Shown here: piece after piece, positions 1 through 8,760 of the stretch | Layout of the letters: every line of letters starts with the position of its first letter | Numbering within the stretch: the stretch's first letter is position 1 | Assembly: GCF_030435705.1 (NCBI RefSeq) | Contig: NZ_CP129381.1 | Location: 1,364,001 to 1,428,000 of the forward strand | Reading direction: 5' to 3' | DNA from: Rhizobium sp. SSA_523 | GTDB lineage: Bacteria > Pseudomonadota > Alphaproteobacteria > Rhizobiales > Rhizobiaceae | DNA length: 64,000 nt | Translations under genes and position numbers: made by a program | Notes under the pieces: model-generated | Told to the model about the DNA's origin: nothing | Seen by the model: the letters and a program-made list of their open reading frames with translations, nothing else | Databases searched by the model: none

Positions 1-413
1 TGCGGCGGTATCGGACCGTCTTTCTCAAAGACAACGGCCTCGCTGAAGGTGATACGCTTCAACGCAATGAGGTCGGGCTCCATGTTAATATGCAGCATGG
101 CTAGCATCAAGGCTTGAAGCCGCTCAAGCGCGGTGCCGCTGGCCGCGGGCATCGTTTCGAGCCTGGCAATGGCGCGCTGATGCGCGTGGTCCACAACCGC
201 TTCGAACAAGGCCACTTTGGATGGGTAACGGCGATACACCGTGTCCTTGCCTGCGCCAGAATGTGCGGCAACCTGCTCCATGGAGGTCCCGGCAAATCCC
301 CTCGTGGCGAACAGGTTCGTCGCCGCGCCGATGATCCGCTCCGCAGCAGCGTCCTTGTCTGCTTTGGAAGGCCGACCGACACGCCGCGGTACCTGCATGA
401 CGTGAGATGTCAT
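1..413 (-). CDS. TetR/AcrR-family transcriptional regulator (partial, C-terminus beyond left edge)
   Basis: The first 137 residues are present; the gene runs off the window. It starts MTSHVMQVPRRVGRPSK. A typical TetR helix-turn-helix follows at about residues 22-65 (AAERIIGAATNLFATRGF, then TSMEQVAAHSGAGKDTVYRRYPSK). The ATG at 413 is supported by a perfect AGGAGG seven bases upstream; the start of the ligand-binding domain is also visible. It is divergent from the siderophore receptor gene with a 126-bp gap, so it probably represses that operon and itself. The ligand cannot be deduced from the part seen. Family call is firm; target is inference. Confidence 0.9.
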   Translation of the reverse strand, partial: MTSHVMQVPRRVGRPSKADKDAAAERIIGAATNLFATRGFAGTSMEQVAAHSGAGKDTVYRRYPSKVALFEAVVDHAHQRAIARLETMPAASGTALERLQALMLAMLHINMEPDLIALKRITFSEAVVFEKDGPIPP

Positions 414-499
414 TTTCTTCCTCCTGCAATTGCAACAGCGCATTTTGGAGCGCGGCCCGTGTCTTGCCAATCCAAATGTTGACTGTCTCTTTCATATTT

Positions 500-519
500 A
501 CTGGACAGGACGGTCCCGT
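500..519. promoter_or_regulatory. Imperfect inverted repeat, candidate TetR operator
   Basis: ACTGGACA-GGAC-GGTCCCGT lies in the gap between the divergent TetR gene and the TonB receptor gene. Six of eight arm positions pair. It resembles the TACTGGAC...GTCCAGTA type of site known for several proteobacterial TetR repressors. It is 21 bases before the receptor start, a position suited to repression. Assignment is inference. Confidence 0.4.
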
Positions 520-539
520 TTGATTTATGGAAGTAGGCG

Positions 540-2720
540 ATGCGGCAGGCTTTGACCATGGGGAAAATCGTGGGGCAGATGTTTCGATGCAAATCTTTCA
601 TGGCGGGAACCGCCATCCTTCTCATCGCTTCGGGAGGATGGGCTCAGGAGCAGACGACCCAATTGGCGCCCGTCTTGGTGCAGGGCGACGGCACGAGTGC
701 TGACACGTCGGACAGCATTGTCGCCAGATCCGCCCGCTCCGCAACCAAAACCGTGACGCCGCTGACAGAGACGCCGCAATCGGTCACGACCGTCACGCGC
801 AAGCAGATCGACGACCAGAATTCCCAGACCGTCAGCGAGGCGCTGCGTTATACCGCCGGCGTCCTTTCCGATCGGGATTCAAATTCGCGCTATGATTCGG
901 TGTTTCTCCGCGGCTTCGGCGCATTCGGCACCGCCACCAGCTATATCAGCTTTCTGGATGGCTTGAGAATGCAGCGCGGGCAAGCTTTCGCTACTCCATC
1001 CATCGATCCCTTCTTCCTGGATCATGTGGACGTGCTGAAGGGGCCTTCCGCCCTCCTCTATGGGCAGATCAGCCCCGGCGGCCTCGTCAATCAGGTGAGC
1101 CGGGAGCCGTCCGACATCCAATCGAATGAGGTGCGGCTCGAGGTGGGACCGGACGGACGGGTCCAGAGCGGACTGTACTCTACCGGACCTGTCACCTCCG
1201 ATGGCACGGTGCAGTACGGGCTTGCGGTCATCGGCCGGTCTTCCGGCACGCGCTATGACCATGTCGACGAGCAGCGCCTTGGCGTGATGCCATCTCTGAA
1301 GTGGCAGCCGGACGCAGACACGTCGCTGGTGATCTCCGGCTATTATCAACGGGATCCGGAAGGCGGCTATTTTAATTCGCTGTATCCGAGCTTTCTGGCG
1401 CCTGCAGGCTATGCCGGCTTCTTGCGCCGCGACCTCAATGTTGGAGATCCAGACTATGACGCTTTCGAGCGCACCCAGTATGGCGTTGGCTATAGGCTCG
1501 AGCACAATTTCGATGACCAGGTGACGGTACGCTCGAACTTCCGCTATTCGGGCGTTGACACCGACATGCAGTCGCTCCAGATGAACGGCCCGATGTCGGC
1601 AACCGGTATTGTCCCTCGCTGGGCTGTGCATTCCATCGAAGACGCGCGTGGTTTTTCTTTTGATAATCAGGCGGAGTTCAACCTTGAGACTGGCGCCGTG
1701 CGTCATACGCTTCTTGCAGGCCTCGACATCCAGCGCTCCACCAGCAGCTGGAAGTATTTTCTCGGTGGCGCACCATCGCTCGATGTCACCAACCCCGTTT
1801 ATGGTCAGCCGGTCGGCCCGTTCATGGCTGCGGTCGATAGCGATCAGACGCTCCGCCAGACGGGTATCTACCTTCAGGACCAGATCGAAATCGGCAGCCT
1901 GCGCGGTGTCTTCGGCGTCCGGCACGATTGGGCAAATCAGGATACGGATAATCGCCTCACCCGCACGTCAACCGAGCGATCTGACAGCGCGACGAGCTAT
2001 CGAGCGGGCCTGCTTTATCTGTTCGATAACGGTATAGCGCCTTATGTCAGCTACTCCACCTCATTCGAACCGACGACCAGTCTGGGAGCGGACGGCAATC
2101 CCCTGAAACCGACGGAAGCGGAACAGTACGAGGTAGGGATCAAGTACCAGCCGGCGCGGCTGGACGCCGTCTTCACCCTATCCGCCTTTGACATCCGCCA
2201 GCAAAACGTCGTCTACTACAATGCTTCAAGCGGCTTCAACGAACAGCAGGGCGAGATCCATTCGCGGGGCGTGGAGTTCGAAGCCAGAGGTAATCTGACC
2301 AGCAACCTTGAACTAATAGCGGCCGTCTCTCTGCTCGACACAGAAGTTTCCGAATCCGGCATCGCGTCGATCATCGGCAATCGTCCACAGGCCGTGCCGC
2401 GCTACCACGCTTCGCTCTGGGCAAACTACGTGATCGAAACCGGCGCGCTGGAGGGTTTGAGCCTTGGCGGGGGCGCACGCTTTGTCGGCTCCAGCTACAG
2501 CAACGACGCAAATACGGTGAAGGCCGATGGCTACACGCTGCTGGACGCCGCACTCCGTTATGATTTCGGAGCGAAGAACCCAAGCCTGAAAGGGCTTCAG
2601 GCAACGCTCAATGTCACGAACCTGCTCGACAAGGCATATTATTCCTCCTGCAGTTCCGACTATTATTGCCAATACGGCAACAGCCGCACGGTGCTGGCCG
2701 GCCTGAAATATAAGTGGTGA
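540..2720 (+). CDS. TonB-dependent siderophore receptor (FhuA/FcuA type)
   Basis: Outer-membrane gated channel for ferric siderophores, 726 residues, usual for the family. A Sec signal peptide (MFRCKSFMAGTAILLIASGGWAQ) is followed by a TonB-box-like APVLVQG, a plug domain (ETPQSVTTVTRKQIDDQ, then FLRGFG and DVLKGPSALLYG, about residues 80-190), and a long beta-barrel ending in the aromatic residues YKW. The stop is 7 bases before the periplasmic binding-protein gene, so the two are co-transcribed. The ATGs at 558 and 579 are also plausible starts; 579 gives the more compact signal peptide. Plug and barrel sequence suggests a hydroxamate siderophore, but the substrate is not proven. Confidence 0.93.
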   Translation: MRQALTMGKIVGQMFRCKSFMAGTAILLIASGGWAQEQTTQLAPVLVQGDGTSADTSDSIVARSARSATKTVTPLTETPQSVTTVTRKQIDDQNSQTVSEALRYTAGVLSDRDSNSRYDSVFLRGFGAFGTATSYISFLDGLRMQRGQAFATPSIDPFFLDHVDVLKGPSALLYGQISPGGLVNQVSREPSDIQSNEVRLEVGPDGRVQSGLYSTGPVTSDGTVQYGLAVIGRSSGTRYDHVDEQRLGVMPSLKWQPDADTSLVISGYYQRDPEGGYFNSLYPSFLAPAGYAGFLRRDLNVGDPDYDAFERTQYGVGYRLEHNFDDQVTVRSNFRYSGVDTDMQSLQMNGPMSATGIVPRWAVHSIEDARGFSFDNQAEFNLETGAVRHTLLAGLDIQRSTSSWKYFLGGAPSLDVTNPVYGQPVGPFMAAVDSDQTLRQTGIYLQDQIEIGSLRGVFGVRHDWANQDTDNRLTRTSTERSDSATSYRAGLLYLFDNGIAPYVSYSTSFEPTTSLGADGNPLKPTEAEQYEVGIKYQPARLDAVFTLSAFDIRQQNVVYYNASSGFNEQQGEIHSRGVEFEARGNLTSNLELIAAVSLLDTEVSESGIASIIGNRPQAVPRYHASLWANYVIETGALEGLSLGGGARFVGSSYSNDANTVKADGYTLLDAALRYDFGAKNPSLKGLQATLNVTNLLDKAYYSSCSSDYYCQYGNSRTVLAGLKYKW

Positions 2721-2727
2721 GGCGTCA

Positions 2728-3855
2728 GTGACGTTAACAAGACGCCTTTTGTGCACATCCCTCGCCGCCGCCGGCATCCTCTCGCAGATCCGGCCCGCGA
2801 CGGCTGAGGGACAACCAATAAGCGTGACGGACATGGCTGGGCGCGAGGTGCGACTTCGCGCTTTGCCAGAACGGATCATCCTTCTTGAGGCACACGATCT
2901 TGTGACCATGTCCCTCTTGCACGAGGATCCCGCCTCGCTCGTCGTGGGCTGGGCGGCTGTCGATCGGATCGACAGCGAGCGCCTGCAAGAGCGCCTGACC
3001 AACGGCTATCCCGTTAGCACCGTCGGCAAGCAGTCTCCCGATACGGTTTCACTGGAAGGGCTAATCGCCCTGGCACCTGATCTCGTTGTCACGACTGCCT
3101 TCATGACGCCGCAGGGCGATGCGGATCCAATGGTGGAAAGGCTGAAGCAGTTCGGTATTCCCGTCGTCTTCAGCGATGCATCGAGCAATACCAACGCCGG
3201 CGAGCCCACAGCCGGTCCTGTTGCCGAACTCAAGAATGCTATGAAAATGTGGGGCGGACTGCTCGGCACATTGACAAAGGCGAACGCGTTCATCGCCTTT
3301 TATGAACGAGAACTGGCAGGGATAACGGCACGCCTTGAAGGCACGACACCGGTCACGACCTATCTGGAAGTCCAATCCACCCTTGACGATTGCTGCTGGG
3401 CGGCAGGGCGAAAAGTCTGGGGCGATCTGCTAGCACTTGCCGGCGGACAACCCTTGCCGGGCGTGACCGCTCCGTGGTTCGAAAAGCTCTCGCTCGAATA
3501 TCTACTGTCAACGCCCCACGACGTGTACATAGCCTCTGGCGGCGGATGGGCCTCGGGCAGCCGTCCCGCGATCGGACCTGGCATCGACCCTGCCCTTGGC
3601 CGGCAGGGTCTGCAGCGCCTGATCGACGGAAGGCCTGCCTTCCACCACTTGGCGAGCGTTCGCGCACAGCGCGTTCATGGGATCTGGACCGGCCTGATCA
3701 CAAATCTTCCGCTCAACATCCTGTTCGTCGCGCAAGCCGCGAAATGGCTGCATCCCGAGCGATGCGCCGATCTCGACCCTGCAGCCATCCTCGATCGCAT
3801 CAATCGCGATTTCGCGGCATTTCCTATTGAGGGGCCGTTATGGGCCTCGATTTGA
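2728..3855 (+). CDS. Periplasmic iron-siderophore substrate-binding protein
   Basis: Class III (BtuF/FhuD-type) binding protein of 375 residues with an N-terminal export signal (MTLTRRLLCTSLAAAG ... RPATA). The mature part begins with ISVTDMAGREVRLRALPERIILLE, the standard opening of this family, and has the two-lobe layout with LIALAPDLVVTT in lobe one. The start is GTG, 7 bases after the receptor stop. It should take ferric siderophore from the receptor to an inner-membrane ABC transporter, but no FecCD-type permease or ATPase is in the window, so it must use a transporter encoded elsewhere or beyond the left edge. Confidence 0.88.
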   Translation: MTLTRRLLCTSLAAAGILSQIRPATAEGQPISVTDMAGREVRLRALPERIILLEAHDLVTMSLLHEDPASLVVGWAAVDRIDSERLQERLTNGYPVSTVGKQSPDTVSLEGLIALAPDLVVTTAFMTPQGDADPMVERLKQFGIPVVFSDASSNTNAGEPTAGPVAELKNAMKMWGGLLGTLTKANAFIAFYERELAGITARLEGTTPVTTYLEVQSTLDDCCWAAGRKVWGDLLALAGGQPLPGVTAPWFEKLSLEYLLSTPHDVYIASGGGWASGSRPAIGPGIDPALGRQGLQRLIDGRPAFHHLASVRAQRVHGIWTGLITNLPLNILFVAQAAKWLHPERCADLDPAAILDRINRDFAAFPIEGPLWASI

Positions 3856-3873
3856 GTTCAAGGAGCAATCCGG

Positions 3874-4995
3874 ATGTCACTGGTTATGAACAAACGATAT
3901 CGCGCAAGCGCAATGGTTCGGTTTGAGAACATCAGCGAATATGTGGAGCCGATCGTCGAGTCGATCGCAACCCACGATATGACTGTTGAAGAAGCCGCTG
4001 GAGTTCATCATATCCGCTCACCGTTCGGCACTGCCACGTTCGAAGCGACCGCAAAGGGCTTCAAGCTGACGGCCGAAGCCAACAACGCAGGCGGCCTCAA
4101 TCGGCTAAAGCATGCGCTCGTCGGACCGATCGGCTTCATCGCCGCCCGCGAGAAGCTGGAGATCCGGTGGGAAGGAGATCATGCCGAACCGGCCCTGCCC
4201 GCTGATCTTCGTATTCTGCATGTGAAATCCGTCGAAGACATTGCTCCCCGCGTCCGCCGGATCGTGTTCCGGGGGAAGAACCTCAAACGGTATGATCGCG
4301 ACGACCAGTTCCACTGTCGACTCATCTTCCAGCCTCGTGGCACAGATGAACCGCGATGGCCGATGCTCGACCACCGCGGCCATGTCGTGTGGCCCGACGA
4401 CAAAGCCGTGCCGACACGGGTCTACACGATCCGGCATATCGATGCCGCCGCCGAGGAAATCACGATCGACTTTGCGCTTCACGCCCATCCCGGTCCGGCA
4501 ACCCGTTGGGCCATGGAGGCGCGCCCGGGTAACCTTGCCGGCATCCTCGGCCCCGCCGCCATGGGCCCAAAACCCGCAGAATTTCATGTTCTGATTGGAG
4601 ATGAGACCGCTTTGCCCGGTATTGCGAGGGTCCTTGAATCCCTGCCTGCCACCGCGGCCGGCCAAGCCTTCATCGAGGTGGACAGCAAAGCCGACGAGCT
4701 TCCCCTTCGCTGTCCGGCCGGCATGGCGGTTGTCTGGCTGCACCGCAACGGCGCTGCCGCCGGCACGACGACCTTGCTGGAGGATGCGATACGCACGGTC
4801 CGATGGCCCGACCAGCTGGACAGGGCCTTTGTCTGGGGCGGATGCGAGCATCGGGCCTTTAGTGCGATCCATCGGCATCTCAAGAAGGAACTCGGCCTTC
4901 CCCGCGATCGCTTCGTGCTCTACTCGCACTGGCACAGGCATCTCAGCGAGGAGGAGATCATCGCGAAGGGCGGAGAGGCCTATCTGCCGCAGTAA
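3874..4995 (+). CDS. Siderophore-interacting FAD protein (ferric-siderophore reductase) with N-terminal DUF2218 domain
   Basis: The product is 373 residues. Residues about 8-100 form a DUF2218-like domain (YRASAMVRFENISEYVEPI ... WEGDH). The rest is a SIP/ViuB reductase: an FAD-binding barrel with the flavin motif RVYTIRHID, then a nucleotide-binding half ending in VWGGCEHRAF and YSHWHRHLSEEE, typical of the family. SIP proteins release iron from internalised siderophores in the cytoplasm by reducing Fe(III). AGGAGC precedes the ATG. It is the last gene of the siderophore operon, after the receptor and binding protein. The fusion recurs in actinobacteria and rhizobia, but the DUF2218 role is unknown. 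Confidence 0.92.
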   Translation: MSLVMNKRYRASAMVRFENISEYVEPIVESIATHDMTVEEAAGVHHIRSPFGTATFEATAKGFKLTAEANNAGGLNRLKHALVGPIGFIAAREKLEIRWEGDHAEPALPADLRILHVKSVEDIAPRVRRIVFRGKNLKRYDRDDQFHCRLIFQPRGTDEPRWPMLDHRGHVVWPDDKAVPTRVYTIRHIDAAAEEITIDFALHAHPGPATRWAMEARPGNLAGILGPAAMGPKPAEFHVLIGDETALPGIARVLESLPATAAGQAFIEVDSKADELPLRCPAGMAVVWLHRNGAAAGTTTLLEDAIRTVRWPDQLDRAFVWGGCEHRAFSAIHRHLKKELGLPRDRFVLYSHWHRHLSEEEIIAKGGEAYLPQ

Positions 4996-5092
4996 CCGCC
5001 GGGCGGGCCTCAATCGGTCTTGCCAAATATTGGGCGTGCGAAATCGCCTTGTCCTCATCCCCGACCCCTGGCCGTCTTCGAAAAGAATAAGC

Positions 5093-6580
5093 CTAATGTC
5101 GCGGATCATGCGCCCCGATGACCGTGTCGCCTTCGATACGGATCATGCCAGCCTGCCCGGCCAGCGGGCTGAGCGTCGGCAAAGGGCTGATCTGATGCCC
5201 CAGGGCGGCCAGCTCGTCTTCGATGCCGCTGACCTCGATCTTCAAGCTTTCGCCGCTATCCGAGAAGGTCTTTCCCAAAAGAAAGCGGGGGGCCGCGAGC
5301 GCTTCTTTCGGCATCAGCTTGTGGTCGATCGCCTGGCGCAAGAGGACGGTCAGCGTCTGGGGCTGGCCATCGGCCCCCTGGGTTCCGTATAGAAGCCAGG
5401 GCACGCCGTTGCGGGTTGCAATTCCAGGGTTGAGCGTATGGAATGGCCGCCGGCCCGAGGCAAGTCGATTTCGGCCTGATCCAAGCGAGAAGCCGGCGCC
5501 CCGATTATGCCATATGATCCCGGTGCGGCCCAGCCTGCAACCACTCCCCCAATCAAAATAGGTACTCTGCAATGCGGAGACGCAATTGCCATTTTTATCG
5601 CGCGCGGCGAAATAGACAGTGTCGGCCTCCTGGAAAACCTGCGGCCAAGGTGCAGCGCGAGCCGGGTCTACTGCCTCTGACTGCCTCACCAGATGCGTAT
5701 CCGATAGAAAGGCCTTGGCCAGAGCCATGGCTTCCGGTCCGTCGTCGATAAGGCGACGGTCCAGGAAAGCCCGTTTCACCGCCTCGACCATCAGGTGAAC
5801 CTCGTCTGCCCTGGATTTGGGAGGCGCCAGCCGCTCAAGAATGCCCATGATCTCCAGCGTGGTCACGCCCTGGGTTGGTGGCGGCGGCGCGTGGAGCACG
5901 CTATCACGGTAGGCGAGCGACAGCGGTGCCTCGTTCAGACAGTCGAGCGACGCCAGATCGGCGGCGGTGGCATCGACACCAAGCATATGAAGATCAGCCA
6001 GAATCCGCGCCGCCAGGCTTCCTTCATAGAAGCTGCGCAAACCTTCCCGCGCAAGGATCTCCAGGCTTTCGCCCAGTTCCGGCTGAATGAGTTTAGAACC
6101 GCAGCGCGCGTCTGCAAAATTAGAAAAACCGGGCCAGCCAGACATTTCGGCGTCACGCTTTTCGCGCCAGAAATCCTGTGAGGCGGTCACGATGATGCCA
6201 TCCCGCGCTGCCGATATGGCGGGTTGCAGCAGCGCCGCAATATCCGTGTCGGAACGGCCGCTGGCTTCCAGCGCCGTGATCCAGGTGGCGACTGCACCGC
6301 ACGTGGTCAGGATCGATCCCGGTCCCCGCGTCGCAATTCGAGTGACCTGGTCGCTGAAGGCAAATGCACGCCCGATGCCCGACAAAGCTCTGACATGTCC
6401 ACCGGCATCGGCCAACATCCAGACCGCATCGCCGCCGATTCCGCAAAAGTGCGGCATTGCCACGGAAAGATGGGCCCCCATGGCAACCGCGGCTTCGGCA
6501 GCACATCGACCCTCCGCGAGCAGGCGATTGCCGATGTCCGTTGCCTGGGGGTGGGGACTGACTGCGAGCGAAGTGGACAT
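5093..6580 (-). CDS. Gamma-glutamyltransferase-family protein
   Basis: N-terminal-nucleophile amidohydrolase of 495 residues, family T3. The catalytic threonine is visible as T321 in EADTVYFAARDKNGNCVSALQS, where the proenzyme would cut itself into large and small subunits; MPHFCGIGGD and RPFHTLNPGI match conserved family segments. No signal peptide is seen, so it is probably cytoplasmic, unlike classical periplasmic Ggt. The ATG at 6580 overlaps the stop of the upstream amidohydrolase (ATGA), indicating translational coupling; an ATG at 6616 is in frame but lies inside that gene. Such proteins hydrolyse gamma-glutamyl amides or act on cephalosporin- or catabolite-type amides; the substrate is unknown. 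Confidence 0.85.
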   Translation of the reverse strand: MSTSLAVSPHPQATDIGNRLLAEGRCAAEAAVAMGAHLSVAMPHFCGIGGDAVWMLADAGGHVRALSGIGRAFAFSDQVTRIATRGPGSILTTCGAVATWITALEASGRSDTDIAALLQPAISAARDGIIVTASQDFWREKRDAEMSGWPGFSNFADARCGSKLIQPELGESLEILAREGLRSFYEGSLAARILADLHMLGVDATAADLASLDCLNEAPLSLAYRDSVLHAPPPPTQGVTTLEIMGILERLAPPKSRADEVHLMVEAVKRAFLDRRLIDDGPEAMALAKAFLSDTHLVRQSEAVDPARAAPWPQVFQEADTVYFAARDKNGNCVSALQSTYFDWGSGCRLGRTGIIWHNRGAGFSLGSGRNRLASGRRPFHTLNPGIATRNGVPWLLYGTQGADGQPQTLTVLLRQAIDHKLMPKEALAAPRFLLGKTFSDSGESLKIEVSGIEDELAALGHQISPLPTLSPLAGQAGMIRIEGDTVIGAHDPRH

Positions 6581-7812
6581 CACAGGCTCCGGCAAATGGG
6601 TTGGACGGGCGCCCAAAGGCGCATCCGTCCGCTGCGGATCACGGCAGTGACTGGAGCGTTGCGACGGATCGCTTCTGCCGCGGATCGAGCTTTGACCAGG
6701 ATGAAGTCTGCCGCAGCGCCAATCGCAAGGTCCGGCAGGGCAAGACCGGTCATGCGCGCCGGTATATCCGAAATCATCGCATGCACGCGATCGAGTGAAT
6801 GATCGGCGGCCAGTTGCTCCAGATTGGCGTAAAATTGCGCCATCCGCAGCAGGGAGGCATCGCCGAAGGGCGTGAAGAAATTCTCGACATTATTCGTTGC
6901 GATCGCCACATCCACGCCGGCCCCGGCAAGGTCGGAGGCGGGCGCCAGACCGCGCGGCCTCATCGGGTCTGAGCGATCACCATTCAGAAAAGCGTCTGTT
7001 GCTGGCAAGACGACCAGCGAAATGCCTGACTCTCGCATTCCGGCAGCGAGCCCGGCACGTCTATCGGCCGAAAAGGCCGCGAATTTGGTCGCGTGGCCGA
7101 CCACGACACGGCCATGATAGGAACGTCGGTCCGTCTCCGCGATGATCTTGGGAAGGATCGAATTCTCCGGATCAAGATCGAAGTCGACGTGGAAATCGAC
7201 ATCAACGCCAAACCGTTCCGCAAGATCGAAGATGAGCTCGACATGCGCATGCGGATCAGCGTCGGTATAGGGACATCCGCCGACCACTGTCGCTCCGGCT
7301 TCCAACGCTTTGGCAAGCAAGGCGAGCGTTTCCGTTTCGTCGGTAACACCCTCCTGGGCGAAGGCACAGATCTGCAAATCGATGAGATGGGCCCAGTCTG
7401 CGGCAAGCCTGCGGATAGCATCGAAACTCCGCATGCCGACCCGCGGATCGACCTCGACAAAGGTTCGCATGGCTCGTGTGCCCGACCGGAAGGCCATGTC
7501 GAGAACCTCTGAACCGCGCGCGTAGACATCCTCCTCCGTGAATTGCGATTTGCACACTGCCGTCAGGCGAACCGCTTCCTTCAAGTTCCCTTCGCAGATC
7601 GGGCATCGGCCGAGGAGCATTGCCTTATCAAGATGAATGTGCGCGTCCACAAACCCAGGCAGCAACAAAGCGCCCGCGGCGTCGTAGGTTTTAATGCCGG
7701 TCCTTGATCCCTGGCCGATGGCGGAAACCATTCCGCTCTCGATCAGGATAGGCTGCACGGACCCCATGCCGGGGAGGAGGACATTGTCGATCTGGAATCT
7801 TGCCTCAGGCAT
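6580..7812 (-). CDS. Amidohydrolase, cytosine deaminase/N-isopropylammelide type
   Basis: Metal-dependent hydrolase of 410 residues. The metal motif is HIHLDK after LLPGFVDA (about residue 60); further motifs are VDFHVDFDLDP, GHATKF and ATNNVENFF, the layout of the CodA/AtzC branch that acts on cyclic amides, N-heterocycles and side-chain amines. The start at 7812 (MPEARFQI) overlaps the upstream stop by eight bases and is preferred to the ATG at 7833. It is translationally coupled to the Ggt-like gene. Together they suggest breakdown of an amide- or ring-nitrogen compound. The specific substrate cannot be read from sequence. Confidence 0.85.
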   Translation of the reverse strand: MPEARFQIDNVLLPGMGSVQPILIESGMVSAIGQGSRTGIKTYDAAGALLLPGFVDAHIHLDKAMLLGRCPICEGNLKEAVRLTAVCKSQFTEEDVYARGSEVLDMAFRSGTRAMRTFVEVDPRVGMRSFDAIRRLAADWAHLIDLQICAFAQEGVTDETETLALLAKALEAGATVVGGCPYTDADPHAHVELIFDLAERFGVDVDFHVDFDLDPENSILPKIIAETDRRSYHGRVVVGHATKFAAFSADRRAGLAAGMRESGISLVVLPATDAFLNGDRSDPMRPRGLAPASDLAGAGVDVAIATNNVENFFTPFGDASLLRMAQFYANLEQLAADHSLDRVHAMISDIPARMTGLALPDLAIGAAADFILVKARSAAEAIRRNAPVTAVIRSGRMRLWAPVQPICRSL

Positions 7813-8695
7813 CCATCGTCTCTCGCTGTGCAAGTCTCAGTGCTTCCTGCTTTAGCTTCAATTGCATATTCTGGGGCACTATGACACCAGGCTTATCGAA
7901 GGTCTCCAAATAGGGAACGAGGTGCTCTACCTGCTCGTCGAACAGTCTTTCCATCAATGCATCCACCAGTTTGCGCGTGCCAAAGCGAAAGGCACCGATG
8001 GAAACGGCCGAGAGCCCGCCCATGCTCATGGTTGCAAGGGCGTTGAAGGCAAAGACGCGATCGATGCCAGGCGCGGATCCGGGAACCCGCGGCGTGAACC
8101 GGTAATGCCTGTCCAGATAGGGGAAGTTCAGTCGGGGGCTGTCGACGTCTCCATCCATGGGAGTGAACCGGTCTCGCCAAAGGGCAGCCAGTTCATGCAG
8201 TCGGGACAGTTCGGGCCGCCGGCTCATGTCAACCGTGACACCCGTCGCGGCAAACACATGGTCGCAGCGCCATTCCCGCCCTGGAAGCTCAATCCGGATT
8301 TCCGATCCCGTCCAGGACACGCTATTCCAGGGTGATCCCAGGTGGATGTTGAAGTTCTCATAGCCGCAGGCCTTGTGGAAATGGTGTTCCGCCGGCGCTT
8401 GGCTGAGCCCGCCAGGAACAAGAAAGCTGGCCGAAAACGTGATGAGCCGCTTCCACACGCCGGCCATTGCCGATCTCGGACAGGCACGGTCTGTGGAGGA
8501 AAAACAGGCGCTCCACTGCGCAGCTGCCGCTGCAAACCGGGAAACAAGCGGTCTGGAATTGCCTCCTATAGGGCCGGTGCAGTACCAGCGCCTGCCGATC
8601 CCACATCCCCCTCCTTGTCCTCCTCCACCGGCCGCCCGCATCGTCTTTCTCCAGGTTTCAAGTACGGCCGCCGGGATAAGAGCAAAAATAACCAA
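7805..8695 (-). pseudogene. C-terminal half of an FAD/NAD(P)-binding oxidoreductase, probably truncated
   Basis: From about 8400 down to 7805 the frame reads like the C-terminal part of a flavin monooxygenase-like protein: CDHVFAATGV, then NFPYLDRHYRF, and a glycine-rich end SMGGLSAVSIGAFRFGTRKLVDAL. Complete relatives have about 400-480 residues with an N-terminal GxGxxG FAD site. Here no such motif exists and the divergent exporter gene begins at 8761, leaving no room for it. Residues encoded by 8440-8695 (runs of Gly, Ala, Cys and Arg) do not look like this family. It heads the amidohydrolase-Ggt operon. A shorter functional protein starting internally cannot be excluded. Confidence 0.55.
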
Positions 8696-8721
8696 TGCTC
8701 ACGCGACGGATTGCAAAAATA

Positions 8722-8730
8722 TGATATATC
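8722..8730. promoter_or_regulatory. GATATATC palindrome, site A, before exporter gene
   Basis: TGATATATC with the perfect 8-bp palindrome GATATATC at 8723-8730. It lies in the 65-bp gap between the divergent oxidoreductase remnant and the exporter gene, so it could act in both directions. It is one of four copies in the 8.7-24 kb block and is read as an operator of the GntR protein at 22999-23721 (inference). Confidence 0.6.
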
Positions 8731-8760
8731 GAGCCTCTCCCGGTCACAGGTCGCACCGTT

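Noticed and set aside
4996..5092. Bidirectional terminator between the convergent SIP and Ggt-like genes
   Set aside because: Only a short CCGCCGGGCGGG repeat is seen at the left end, with no long stem and no T-run.
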